A stretch of 64,000 nucleotides of DNA from Anarhynchus alexandrinus (lineage: Eukaryota; Chordata; Aves; Charadriiformes; Charadriidae), in NCBI GenBank assembly GCA_008711295.1, contig VUYV01000047.1, forward strand, positions 3,735,290-3,799,289. Direction: 5' to 3'. Position 1 is the stretch's first letter. Each line of letters starts with the position of its first letter. The notes under the pieces are model-generated. The model was given only the letters and a program-made list of their open reading frames with translations, did no database searches and had not been told where the DNA came from. Positions 11,201-25,713 of the stretch are shown here, in pieces. The position numbers and the translations under genes are program-made.

Positions 11201-14200
11201 TCACCCCGGTAGCAGAAACACAAACCAGGTGAAATAAATCTGTCTCCTTGTGATGACTGCTGGTGGCCTTCATTCCCTGGTAAGGTGTCACAGCAACACA
11301 AAGTACATCAGGAGGCTTTATAACTATCTCGTTATTAGTAGCTTAATGTTTGAAACAGGGTGTACCAAGCACTGTTGTGCTTCACCAGACTGAGCTCCAG
11401 CTTGGCCATCCGCTGGAAAGTATTCTCAAAAAACCCTGAAAAGCTGTTTCTGTGCTGTACTACAGAGATGTATACTCTCATATTTAAGTTTGTTATGTCT
11501 TGAACCTAGATAATAGGTATTAGTATCTTGCATGCAAAAGAGATGCTTCCAAGGTCACAGTGACATTGCCATGTATTTCTTTATTCCAAAGAACAATGCT
11601 ACTTAAGAACTTAAGAACTACTATGATTGTAGAGGCAAAATTACAGAGGGTGAACATTTATCCAGGAATTTAGGACAGTAGTTAGAAGGATGTGTGATAA
11701 GAGGTAATTAAAGACAGAAATTGTGGGAGATGTCCACAAGTGCAATTCCAGTGACTGGTTTTATAGACAGTCAGTGATGTATATATGTCCTCAGTTGAGC
11801 ATGTGATTGCACGTACGAAACCCTGACACTTCTGGAGACTGAACACACCGTGTGTGTGGTTTTCTGTGAACTGACATGCACATTCTTTCTTACGCAGATT
11901 GTTATTAAAGTTCAGTGGTTTTGGAGAGCTTTAGTATAATGAAAGGAAAAGTGGTAGAAACGCAAACAATTTGATAGGGTAAAATGCATTTTAAAATTCA
12001 AACCTAGGTGTTAGATGTGAAAAGACTATATGTAAATTTCATTTGTAGCAAACCTTTTACTAATTTGTCATAGAGTTTCTGCTGATAGTCCTGCAGGTTG
12101 AAGTAGCTGTCTTCCAAAGACTTACAGAAAAGCTTTTATTTCACACAGTGGCTTTTTTGAAGTGTTATGTGACTGCCTCTATGTAAATTTGAGCGTACAT
12201 CATACCTTTAAGGTTCATATGGACCTCAGTCTTTCTTCATTTAAAGAAAGTGGCAAAACTGCCATTGACTTCAGTGAAAAAAGTCTGCAGCTTGGAAGTG
12301 TGTGTTCCTCTAGTGCCCTGTTACAGGTCCTTTTATCTGTTGTTTGCAGTTGAAAAAAATAGATTTCTCTTTATTGTATTGACTCTGAAGGATGTATGTA
12401 ATTTTAATTTGTGAATTTAGAATTATGGCTATCTGTAGAAATGCTTGTAATTAGATAGCAGAACATTGTTACAGTAGCATATTTTGAATCCCAGCATGTT
12501 GTTGCTTTTTCCTAGTTTTTATGTATTAATCTGTTCTTTAATAGTCTTGTTCCTTCAAATGCAATTAAAAAATTTTGCTTAGAGAGCTCATTTTAATTGC
12601 ACTTATCCAAAACATTCTTAATGATGAATAGTGAAGATGAAAATATCAAAACTTGGCTATTTTTAGGCAAGTCATGCAGACTATTGAGTCTGTATTTAGT
12701 ATGAGTTTGGGCTAAGTGTAGACATTGCAGAACTAGGTCCTAAATTTGTAAGTGCAATTAGGAACTAATTGGATTTTTAAAATATAATTAATCAAATTAT
12801 GACTGTGCACCTTCTGTCCAACCCACTAGTTTGTTTTTTAATTAAACAAGCTGATTTTTTGCCCTTAAATTCTGCCTATTGAAAAGATGAAAATATTTGT
12901 AAATGTGGTTATATTCCAGATAGCTAGTCAGTTGTTGACCATAATGTGAAAAACTCCCAAGATGTATCAAAACTTCCCACTGCTGTAAAGCAGAATCTTC
13001 CCTTTTAGTTAGTTGGTAAAGTGAAATAACCAGGGCTCGTTACTGTAAAATCAGCCACCCAACTCAGCTGTGATCCCGCTGCCAGGGTGCCTTTGCTCTG
13101 TGCGTGTGAGGATGCTCCAGAGCCTCCGCGGGCTGGGGAAGGGCTGTTTCCCAGGGGGGTGCTGGGCTGTGTGCAAGGAGGATTGGACCTCAGTAATGGA
13201 ATTCCAATAAAACTCAGTCAGTGCCTTTTAATTAGATTTAATGGGAACTGGGAAGGATCATTAGAGAGACAAACACATGCTTTTGCCAGTAATATGTTCA
13301 CTGTATTATTAATCTGATTTAATTTGTAAGATCCTCGTAGCAGGAATAAGATCTTCCTAGGTACCTGGAAAGTGTTATATGGGTCTATTATATTTTGTTA
13401 TTATATATGTCATTGTTTCCCAGGCAGTATGTAAATATAGAATTGGGCTCTATGTATGGTGCTGATGAACCCTACCAATCTGAGGGTAGAATTGGCTGCT
13501 GGAAAGAAGGTTGTATGTCTCTTTAGCAACCACATTTTTATTGACCATTTTGTAGTAAATTCCAATTGTGTATTAATAACAAACCACTGCAATATGTAGA
13601 GTGTAGTACTAAGTAATAGGGCTTTTTAAAGATGATGTAATGCCAGTCTGGAAGTGAGGTACACTTAGCAATTTTTATTTCTATTCAGTTAGAAATACAG
13701 TGTAATTCTCTGAGGTGGAAAAATAGAGATTACAGTATTATGAGTTCTAGATATGGTACGTTGCATCCTGAAATGTGCTTTCAACACCCGCCTGATGTTC
13801 CCAAGCATTTCATGTGCTGCTTCCTACTGAAGGATGTGGCCTTCCGGAGGAGCCAAACTGTTGAAATTCAGCGTCACTTCAGAAATAAGAATGTACCTAT
13901 TTCCTTTTCTTGATAATATCAATGTATTTTGGACTCTCTATTGCCTGATTGTCAGGAGGACATCCCTTGGTAACTTTTGTGCATGACGCTATTGAATGAC
14001 TTACGCTTCGAGTATAATAGGATAAGTGCTGTAAGATAAGTGTTAAGCTTTGAGAATAAGAATATGTATAATTCATCAAGGTTTTCACCACCATAGGGCT
14101 CTTTTTAATAGCAGCTCATAAGCTTCACTATTGTTTTTCCTCGAATGAACAAAGAAAACTTGTAGAATGAAAAGGTGCAGTTTTCTTTTCCAATGATATG

Positions 14201-17200
14201 TTGGAGGGGGAATAGACCATGTGCAAGACAAATGCCAATGCAATGCTCTGCAAATGCTGTATTTTTCATGGGAGGTGTTCTGTCAAGGAGAAAGACTGTT
14301 CAGTTAACACGTACACACACTCCCACAGAACAAAAAGATACCCATCCATCTTTCATATAATGTTTTATGATTTTAATTTACCTACCTGCAAACTAGCAAA
14401 AATACTCTTGTCAACAGTTTTTAAAATGCAATTCTGATATGGTCAAAGAGTTTGTGCTGCTGCTTATGCTGTTGTCAGAGGCTGTGATACGGTGGAGAGC
14501 ACTTGGGTTTTCCCCTGTAGGTCCCTTAACATGCAGCCGAGTATTTTTCCTCAAACATAGCTCTTACGAGTAATTTGAAGGCACTTGAAGTACCACAAGG
14601 CTACTGTTTCTGATACATCCTCGTTCAAATGTACCTTTTTGGAGAAATGCTGTAGTGTTGTGTAGTCTTAAAAATACACATTTAAAAAAGTTACATTAAT
14701 GCAAGAAGATCATGAAAAATCACAGTAATTTTCTACATGATAGATAGGTTTCCCCAAAACACCTGCCTCTCTTTGCTTGCAAATACTGTGAAGATAAAAG
14801 AGGAGAGAGCAAAGTAAGATCATAGCTAGTTGGATGCTCTTTTGCATATGCAAACACACACAGATTTACCCAAAGTGTATTGGTATTTGTGTAAAACTGT
14901 GTGCTTATGAAATGTAAGTATGTCATTCGCCAATGAAACTCTTTCTTCTCTGGAGAAGAGTGTTTTTTGTGTATGTTTTACTGTGCTAACAAATAGATTA
15001 CAGACCTGACTCTACACCACTGAAGTCAATTGATTCTTTGTTTTGTCCTTGGTGGTTATATGGGCAGGCTGCATAAGTGCAAGGGAACTTTGGACCATTT
15101 TATTAAAATGAAGTCTTAATTAGAAGACAGTTAGTTAAATTATAGTCTGTATTGTCCTATGGCTTTTATGCAGGAAGTAGATATTTCTTGCAATATTTTT
15201 ATTCCAAACTTTGATTCAGTTTTGCCTGGATTCCTTATATTGAACCCAGTTTTATATTGCCTACATCTAATTTTGAAATATATAGATGCAAGTCTTGATT
15301 GCTTTTAATTTCTCAGTTTGTGATAATCCTCTAGAAGATGAGTTATTACATAAATTGTTTATTTTTAATAAATAATATTTTCTCATTTTAAAAAATGAAT
15401 TTTTGTGAAGGGACCACCCTCTCATGAGGTCAGAAGACCAGAGGAATTTCCAGGCAGCTCAATATGCTAAGATGTGTATGGTCTGCTACTTGCAAGTCAT
15501 TAGCTTAGTTAAACCTAGGTCTGTGTAGTACAGATGAAGCTGCTAGTTTTCTAGGTGAAGCACTGCGCTTCTCATCGTGGAAAATTTGTCTTGCTTTTGG
15601 TGGGTTTTTGTGATCTGGAAGGAATGTGAAGGTAGTACCTTCTCATGCAGCACGTTGTTTCCCTATGAATCTTTGCAGACTTATCCAGGGATGAGCACGC
15701 TTGATTTTCTTTTGAGACTTATCTTAAAATAGCTATTTCCCCAGTAGTATTTCATAAAGCGTAAATAGGGATGGGTCAAGCCTGTGTGTTCCCTAGTACT
15801 GATACTTGTGTACCACTTGGAGGGAAACTGGCCTGACTTCCAAGTTTGTCAGAAACACTTGGTTTAAAATGTGCTTTTTTTTTTTTAAAACTGTGTTGCA
15901 GTTGTTTTTTGAGGGATGTTTGCAGGCAGTAGGAGTTAAGGACTGGAAGCAAGGGAAGAAGGCCGCAAAACTGAATTCATTTCTCTTGACTCCCATGTTC
16001 TAAGCCAAGTGGTTTATTCTTCTATTCAGATTACAGAAAGAACAGTGAACAGCGAATGGTTTCTTCATAGTAGTGTCTTATTATAGTAGTCTTAGGCAAA
16101 ACACTTGAGGCTGCAATATTAAATCATATACAAGGGAGGTGAAGCAAGTCGAGACTACAAAAGTGTGAAAACTGAAGCACTGTCCCGTGCCTACAGCTTG
16201 TTGGGTTGAATTGCTTTTGCGCCTGTGATAGAAACAGAGCCGGGCTACGTTGGAGCAAGAAGGTATTTTGCAGGCAGCGTCTTGGAGGCTAACCTGAGCT
16301 GCAGCAGTTAACAGTACAGGGCTGCTATAAACTGCTTCTGTGAGAATGTATTGCACGTATGTACGTGTGTATATAGAACCTTGGATATATAGGGAGAGCC
16401 ATGAAAGGTAGTGTTGCTAAGTACAGCGAAGCCATGAGTACCAGCGTTTTTTTGAGCAGACAAAATCTTATGCTGTGACCCAAGTGGCCCATTATCGCAT
16501 TTCTTCGAATTAGAGCAAGCTATTCAGGTCAGTGTGTATGTACAGACTCATCTCAATGAATTCCTCGGCTTGCACTTGCTATGTTACGTTTCTTTCTCTG
16601 GCTTTCGAATGGCTGTGACTTGAACAGAGTTGACAGTACACAATATTACCCATTTACTCTGTAGATTATACTCCTCTGGAGAATTGGTGTCAGCTAATCT
16701 GCCACTTCTATGTTTTCACGGAGACCTGCGAACTGCATCTTCAGTAGTATCGCAGGAGAGTGTCAGATCTAGGTTTCTGTAATTTTCTCATTTCCCCCAG
16801 ATTTCTAGGCATGTATGTCCAGGTCTCCAGCCTTTGTCACTTACTTTGTCCTGTGAATAGTTTCCTTTCTCTGTAGAAATTCTGTCAATACCCAATTTTG
16901 GCCACTCTTAGGGCGGTAAGAAGTTTGAAGCAGATGGTTGTCAACAGATGATGACAAAATTCTGAAATACTGCTCCAATACAAACTGTGAGGCTCAGTAT
17001 TTAAAGCACATTCGAGCGTATAAAGCCTGTTTGTATTTCTAGTGTTGCTACTACCTTTGCTGTGGAATATTCTCGGTATAATTCATACGTTTCCATGATA
17101 ATAAATTGTTTCTTTTACTAAAAACAGCAGAACTCCCCTAACCAATTAGCGGTATTCAGTAATGAGTAAAACACTATGAACCCTGTTATGATTTTATGTC

Positions 17201-20200
17201 AGTTAGAATCGTTAAATGCTCCTCAATAAAACCGCACTGATTTACATTAATTGGTGGCCTGTCTTCTCACAGTAGTATCACACCGTGTCAAAAGTGCCTT
17301 GCAAGAAGTTGTAATACAGCTAAACTTGCAGTGATTGCCTGCAATTGCCGTTCTGTTGTTGACTGGTGCTCTGAAGACAACCGGTGAAAGACTTGAAAAT
17401 TCAGGAGAACTTAATATGTGGCTGTGAATCTTGGGAGCATAACTAAGAGCCTTTGTATAAAATAAGTGCTAAAAAGCTAGTAGGTATGGCACAACTTGGA
17501 TTCTGCATTGCTTTGGCAAATCTGACAACTCAAAGTAATTTAAGTGCGTTATAAAAGTCTGTTTATGTGTCTATGAAAAGCATGATGCAAATATGCAGAT
17601 TTAAGAGAGTGTTTTCTACAAGTTGATATATCTTAATGAAAAGTGTCAGAGTGTAATAGATCAACAGTCTGTTTAGCCCCACAGTAGCCATTTTTTTTCT
17701 AAAGATAGCACAGCATGTCCTTTGTGGTCCTAGGAGTAAATTAACACTGTGGAGAGCTTTCTCTTGAAGCTAGTTGATGACTCTCTCTGATTTTGGGGAG
17801 GAAATACCTGTCTGTTGAGGATGGTCGTCTTGAAGTGGTCACCACTGCCTGATTGTGCATACATACAAGTAATTTCCCCTTACTAGTTTAAAAAAAAAAA
17901 AATCCCTTTATGCTTCATTCCTTTTGCTTTGCTTTTTGATTTTCAATGGAAAAGTTGCCCCACCTAAGTGAAAATCTTTGAATATTTGTACTTCATGTGA
18001 CACTTCAGAAGTGTATGCTGGCCATGGTCTTTGTGTTCGTGCTCTGGGCAAGCAGAGTGGTAATTCTACTTGTTCTCTCCTGATGTCACATTGGCACCTT
18101 GAGTAGGATATCTGATTTTTTTTTTCTTATCAAATTTACAAAATCTTATGCCTGGGAAAATCTCTTACAACTTCAGGTGACCAGGTGCTGCAGAGCTTAT
18201 CAGAGAGTAACAGCTTTGGACAATACAGGCACCTGTTGAATGCTGCTTTCATTTGGGATTGCAGCCTCAGGGAGGGAAACAGACTAGGAGTGGATAATGG
18301 AAACAAGGAGAGGCAAGGAGGGTTACTGGTTAAATTACAGGATTATTTTATTTGGTAGGGAGCAAGAAAGGCCATGTTCAGTACAAAAAAAACCCACCAA
18401 CCAAACAAACAAAAAACCCAACAGCTTCCACAGTGCTTCTGAACCAAAAAAAAAAGCTTGTATTTCTGAATAGGTGAAGAGATTAGCAGCAACATTTGGC
18501 ACGTACAAGTATTGTCTTTTATAAGCCATGGGGAAATCAAGCTTCCTTCTTTCTTTCCTGAAAATACAGGAGCCTCCTTGAAGCACGTGCTTTTGGGAAT
18601 GACTGTATTAGTGAAGAATTCATGGATGATCCGGATCTAATTTTTGTAGAAATGAGTGGTAACACGCTGTGGGACTTGAAGTCTGCATTTGTGCATTCAA
18701 CTGCCTTATGCTGGACTTAAAGAATTTTTTTTTTTTTTGTGACTGATAAATAACTGACGGTTTAAAGCATCTCATCTCAATAGAAATTGCTACCACTGTA
18801 AAGAAAAAGAAATGTCAGGAGTAGTGCAGTGATGTTTTAATAACATGAAGTAATTCCCCCATACTCCAGTAATAAAGTTGCATGGGTTGCAGTTAGCTTT
18901 CTTGTGAGCATCTTTCTATTGACACCTTTCTGTCAAAAAGATGAAGTGAAGAGTAAAACCTAACTGTTTTCTCTTATGTTAAATGTATTCTGCAAAGCTT
19001 TTGTGAAATACAAAGCATATGGACTTTGCAGATAGTGTTTGCATTTGGGACTTGTGGGGAAATTTATGTGAACTTTGTGCTGTGGAAATCATTGCCCTTT
19101 AAAGCGACTGATTATATTAAAAATAAGCACATCCCTCAAAACTGTATTTTGTAGAGTAGTCTAATCTTTATACTCCTGCTCAAAAAAAAAAAAAGCGCTC
19201 TATAATTATTGGTATAAGCTGACTTGTCAAAATTGACTACTTTGAATGCATAGATAGACCTACCATTTTTTTCTGAGAAATCTGTTAGCGTTGAAGTCCA
19301 ACAGACAAAAACCAAACTCTGGCAAACTAAGCCAGAGTACTTTGCACTTGTGGGCTGAAACTGTCTAATAACATAGTCCAAAAGCTCATTAGTATTGATC
19401 TTTTTAATTCTCTCAATAACCTGAACATTGTTTCTAATTACAAGAGGAATAAAAAGCAGACTAATATGTTCTTAGATGTCAAAGTCTGATGGACCACAAA
19501 ACATCCAAAAGGATATCCTTCAAAAGCAGTAAGTAGGAGGTATGCGTATGAATTTCATTAGCTGGTAACAATATGCGTACCCATACTTGGGGGAAAAACA
19601 CCACTTAAAATATGTACTTTCTGCTAGACCGGCAAGGCTCATATACTTCCCAAGGTTAGACCTTCTGCCTCCCCATTGCAGTCTTTTCTGCGGAAGTGGT
19701 TGGGGCAAGCTTTTGCAAAACTGTTATGTATAATTTTTAAAGGAAAATACCTGCACTGTTGGGACTAGGTGAAGCACTGCAGAGAAGATTGGAGTTGGGT
19801 TTCAGTTGTACCCATGCTGGTGGTGGAGCAGGGTTGCTCATGGGCATGTTCTTCGAGTCTATAGTGTGGTCGAGGCAGGCGTCAGGAATGGGGCTCATTC
19901 TTTGAGCAAAGATAAGTCTGTGTTTAAATGCATGCTCCTTAAGTAAAAATGAAACATGGCAACAAGGTCCTTTGGGGTGAGGTTTCTCTTCTTTCCACAC
20001 TCTCATTGGGTGGGTGATGCTAAAGCTTGACATCACTTTTAAATTTTGGTGGCAGAGATTTGGAGAGGACTGGCTAGTAACAGCCTGGGGAGGAGAAACT
20101 GTGTCCTGGAAAAGGCAAAGATGTTGCTGAAGAAGGAAAACCCAAGGGATTTCCTTCCCTGAGCGCTCACAGCTGGGCTCTGCCCCGTATGGAGAAACAA

Positions 20201-23200
20201 AAGGAAAGGCTTCATCAATCTCCCTCTTATTAAATTGGCACAGCTAATATATTCTGCTAAAATGTGTTCATCATGTTTAAAACAACCAGGTTAGATATCT
20301 ACTGGCAATAAATGAAGATTTATTGGTTTTGGTGTTGTTGGGGCATCTAATACAGGTTTGGAGTACTAACTGGAGTTTGTGAAGCAGGGGGGAAGTGTCC
20401 CAGTGCCATTTAATTAACTATCTGGCCAATATTTCTCCCTTTTTATTGAAAAAAATCTGTAAGTTGCAACTGGCTTCAAGCTCACTCTTGTACAACTCTG
20501 CCAACAGTTAGCAAATAAACACATTAAAATACAGAAAGCCTTGTACAGCTCCACATGTACCCGATAAAAATCATACCTTGAACTGTGGAGATGGTTTGTC
20601 GTAACAAACCAGCAAACCAGTATTTAATAATTGCATTTTGTAATGAAAAGAAAGTGAGAATAAAATTATTATTTATTTTATAAGCATAGCAGGAGTATTT
20701 CTTGGTAAGTGTGTCTGTGGGGGATAACGAAGAGATCAGTGTAAATATGGGCAGTGTTTTCCTTTTAACTTAAGACATACTGGTAGCCCGATGTAAATAA
20801 CCTATTTTATGCAAGTCACACTGCACAGGCATTTTTATTACTTATTCTCTGTATTATATTGTTATTCTAAGTAGCACTGTAAGCTGTGATCAAAATACAG
20901 GAGCTGCAAGTCTCAATATTTCTACAAGAGTTTGAATCAAGTTTGTGGATTAATGCCTTACAAGTTTTAATGAAAACAAAATATAAATACAGAGTGTAGA
21001 GTCTTTTTGGAGAGCTGATTTAAATAAACTTTCATATAATTTGTCCAAGCAATCTTGAGCGAGAGAGAACAGTATGAATTTTGAGTCCTAACTCTCTTTC
21101 TGGGATGCTCTAGAAGTTTAAACTGGAAGTTTCTGTGCTTTGCTGGTAGTGGTCCTGTTCCTGGCTTCCCTTGGGAGCGCTGCCCCGTGGGCTCCCGGGC
21201 TGGTGCAGCTCCCTGACCCCTGTGGAGATTGCATCCACTGTTTGGGGAACTGCTAATACAAAAGCAAAATTCTGGTTTTGTCACTCAAGGTCAAAGCACT
21301 GGCATCAAATGAATAGTTAGGGTTTTAGCTTAAAATGCTGCAAACAGCATTTTATGGGCACAGAATATATAAAGCTCACCTTTTCTCTAAGATCTACCAA
21401 AGATGAAAAAAGTGTAAACCTGCCTGGCAGCACATTAAAGCCAAGTCAAGCGACTATTTTTTGGGGATACAGAGACCAAGTTTGGAATAGTTTAAAAGGC
21501 AACTAAAAGAAATCTAAAACTACTGAATCAATTTATATATCTCTTGCAGCTGCTGGAGCTTTTGCAGTCTCTCTGGTCAGGCTTCCAGTGGTAGCTCTCA
21601 GGTTGAAAGGCTAATGACTCATTTACTAAGTGGTGCAGTTTTCTTTCATTTTTGTTATTTACAATTATCTCTACTCCTTTAAAAACTGAAAGGCCCTACC
21701 AAAACATATTGTACTTATGTGTTATTGCTGTCAATTAAAGTTATTAAATCATAGACCTTTAAAAGTGAAATCCAAATATACATTAAAATATTTGGTTGCT
21801 GCATCGCCATCCTGTTACAGAAGTGATGAGTATTGTATCGAGGCAGCTCTGGATGTGGGCAGATTTTTCTTTCTAAGGATTGAAATGTTCGTTTGAATAT
21901 CCATTTTGTGGGGATTCTGGGGGGCAGATGGACACTGAAGGGAGAGCCCCAAGGATGGCGGAGTTGGGGAATGGACCAGATCCAGCTGCAGTGTTGGTTG
22001 TGAGTTTCCGGGGCAGGAGCTCAGAAAACCGGAGAAAATTAGGGTAAGCAGATGAGATGGTGATGCCTTGTATGTAGGGGTAATAAAAGATAAGAAAAGA
22101 AGAGCCACATCCTGAGCCCTGGTTAGAGGGGTGTTGAGGAAGAAAGAGGAATTGCCAATAATTTGCAAATCGTAGGCCTAAAAGACTGAAATACTGGTGG
22201 TGGTTTGAGGGAATGGAAGATGATGAGGGCAAAAGCCAAATTTTTCACAGCCGTTTGATATGGTATTCATGTTCGTGCTCCTTTGTGAATTCCTTAAATT
22301 AGCAATTTCACTTTTCTGCAAGTCTACTGTACTTTGACTCTTAACTGAATTAAGTCCCATTATAAATGACATCTTTCCAACAGTCGGAATACAGGTTAGC
22401 ACTCCCAAGAGGGGTGCTTTAATGAGGTTGTTGCTATGACAGCTCAGCTTCAGGCGGCACACGTGCCACTTCGAAATACCCTCTCTCCCCTCAAATACTG
22501 CAGCAACTTTGTGAGCGGATTTTAAAACTTCCCTTTTAGTGGAATTTACGACCAGCACTTTATATTTCTGTTCTCCTAATAATGCAGCTGAAGTTTTGAC
22601 AGTCCACACTGTTTATTTCTGCTTTTATTTCTGAAATTTTAATAGCAATGCATGGTTTGACAAGTTGAAGGAACAACAAGGTGTTAACTCTATGGTGATT
22701 TCAAAGGATGCTCTATGGACTAAGTCAACAGATTTAAAGACGGAACAGGCACATACACTACAGTGTTTTCAGTGCAAATATATGGGGCCTGTCTGTCTTA
22801 AATTCACATCGGAGAGCTTCTCAGCGGATGGAAAATGTTTATTATATATTATGGCAACTGGTAGGAATACAGGCGTTCACACTATGATGCAGCTGTGTAG
22901 GTGGGTGCAACGATTTCCCTTTTCAGAGGAGCTGGCTGTGGTCTATGGCCGTGCTGCATGTAACGCCTCTCGATATCACATAGATGTTAAATCATTCACT
23001 TATGTTTTTCAGAAAGACTTTCAGTGTGAGTCTGAGAAAGGTTAACCAAAAGACAAATGCCAGTGTAGGTGCTGCTTCTGCTGCCCGCAGTGCAAAAGGT
23101 GTCAGCCCTCGGACCGCTCGGGCAGGCACTGAGGCTGTGTTTGCTTTACTGCTGCTGCCTGCCTGAGGCATGCAGGCTCCCTGGGTAGGAGAGAAAGAAA

Positions 23201-25694
23201 CCTGTCCTCTCAAAACCCAATTCACTCTATCCCTACCTTTCTCCACTGGCTCTGTTCTTATCTAATACCAACTTCTGGACAGTTAAATGTGGGTAAGTGT
23301 GTTCCAAGCCCAAGGCTTTGAACCTTGATATGGTCCAGAATAACGTTGATAGTAGTATTTTATTTTTTTTTTTAAATAGTAGTAGAAGTCTGAACCACTA
23401 TTTAACAATGTTATTCCATGAAAATGTTGGGCCAGCCTTTAGGAAGGATGGTGGCAGAGTAAGCAGTCAGTATTGTGAATGCTTCTCTGTTGTTGCTCAC
23501 CTATGAAATAGCGAAATGTCATGTTTAAACTCAAATGAGCAGCTCAAAAATGTATTTCTGCTGCCTCATTGTTTCCCAGTTGCTTTTTAGATGTGGGTAA
23601 CTTCATTGTTCAGTCTCCTCTTCCTTCCAAGCTTTGAAAGTGAGTTTTTAAATGTATGACTTTGACATATAGAAAGGAGTCATGCTGAAATCTGGCATGA
23701 CCTATATAAATATTGCCTTAAACATTGGCCTGGATGAAAAGTCTTATTCCCTTTCCATAAGTGTTCAGTTTTCTTGTCTCCTTATCTGTGAGTTGTTGCA
23801 GTTGCTTCTCATCTGACATGTGCCTCTGCCTACCAGTGGGTGCTCTGCCACCTCACTACCTGTTGGAAGCAAACTTCTTTATCACCGCTCATCTCAGTGA
23901 AATTAAATGCAGGGAGATGCGCAGGAACTCTGTATTCAACCCCAGGAAGCTTTGCCTTTTTGAAGTTAATTGGGTTAAAAGATTTTTTTTTTGTTTGCTA
24001 CTGCCGCTTTAGAAACAGTGCACTAAAGACCTGGATTTATTTTTTTGATTATTTTATTGTAAGCTAAAATACCTTGGTACTAAAGAGTAAAAAAGCTGGC
24101 TATATAAATCAATGCTTCATTGTATTTATTATGCTATTTACTAGGCCTCCAAGTATACTAAATTTTTATAAATGCAAAATCATTCAGCTGTATCCAAATT
24201 GGTTCAAAAGATGCTGATGAGAACATTTAAGGTTTTTGCAGGTTCTGATAATACTGTTTGCCGTAAGTGTGCTTGTCCCAGTTTCTTTCTGTGACTGAAC
24301 TGAAAGTGCAATTTCTGTGTAATTTTAATGACCGGTAAATAGGTTCAACTATGCCACACATTATATTCTTTTTCCTATTCTCTGTTTTGCTGGCTGTCCT
24401 GGTGCCATTAGTGCCATTTATTTCCTGATCGTAATTTTGTCCTCTTTGGAAAGAAGGTGAGATGGAGATTAGCAGGTGTCCCCCCCAAAAAAAAACACAA
24501 CCGGAAAAGCAAACCCAGCACCCAGGATGCATCGACAAAAGGAGACCAGATGCAGAGTGAAAGGCACATGGTACGGATTCTGGCTTCTCCCTGCAAAGAT
24601 TGCTACAAGAACAGAAAACACGCTGTGATTTATTCTTGTGGCAAAAAACCTGCAAATGGAACAAGAAGTACAGAAATCTCAATATGTTGTTGCTAATACA
24701 ATTTACATTTAGAACAGTGTGTCCTCCTTCGCCATTATGCTCTGTTTAAACATAGCTAAATTAAACTAGTCTATAGGCAGAGCTTCTTGAACTGCAGTCA
24801 GAACTCTCACTAAATGAACATCTAACACTTAATTTAATGGTAATTATACAGCTTCTCAAAATTTTTTTCCCATGTATTATATTTGTTCAGTAGTTATCTC
24901 CATGTATAATAATATCAAATTATTATGCTGTCTCTCAAAGTCTTAAATCGTATCATTTTTACACAGACCAGAAAATGACTTGCTCTTAAAGATATGTTTA
25001 TCTGTATATATATGGTGGATTTTAAATTGAACAGTTCCAGACATAATTTTCCTAATATTGGTTAATCCATCTTTAATTAAAATGTTAATTGCTAATCCAG
25101 ATATTACACATAGAAAAGTCAGCCTACAGTAAACTGTGCTTTATTTGCACAAGGACGAAAAACGTGCAATTACATGGCAATCTGCTCATTGGAATTGCAG
25201 TGTAGTTGTCTTTCATCGGTGATAACCAACTAAGAACATATTGTTGAGTTGTTGTACTAATTGTTTATCCCCCCAAAAAGGAGGGGGGGAAGTTAATTTA
25301 ATGCTAGTTAAAAATTCCTGCTTGGGTCAAAGTAGGGCCTGAAATACTCTTTTAGGGGAATTGTTGCCCAGAATGGGTTATGCCAGGGCTGCTGCGGCCG
25401 CAGTTGCCTCTGACGGTTCCTCGACTAGAAAACACTGCTGAAATCATGTCTCCTACGTAGTCCAGAACAAAACTCCCTCTGTGTCTGAGCGATGTGTTTC
25501 AGAAGTCAGACCCAGTCAATCTTGTTTTCCAGCCAAGGGTTACAGAAGGTAAAGTTAGCTAGATGAAGGTTGTGCTTGTCATGTAAAAACAGTGTTAACG
25601 CTGCTAACTTCCTTCTTCGGAGGGCTGCGGTGAGGAAGACTCACTTTTGCTTCTCATCGTTGAAATACAGTCTTCATGCAGCTCAGTTTACTGA

Positions 25695-25713
25695 TTTTTT
25701 TTTTTTTTTTTTT
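25695..25713 (+). repeat. Poly(T) run, 19 bp
   Basis: Uninterrupted T homopolymer. It could be the poly(A) tail of a minus-strand retrocopy, but no matching body was recognised to its left. Confidence 0.85.

Noticed and set aside
22178..23246. Several 80-140 codon frames on both strands
   Set aside because: They overlap each other, lack splice framing and resemble no protein family.
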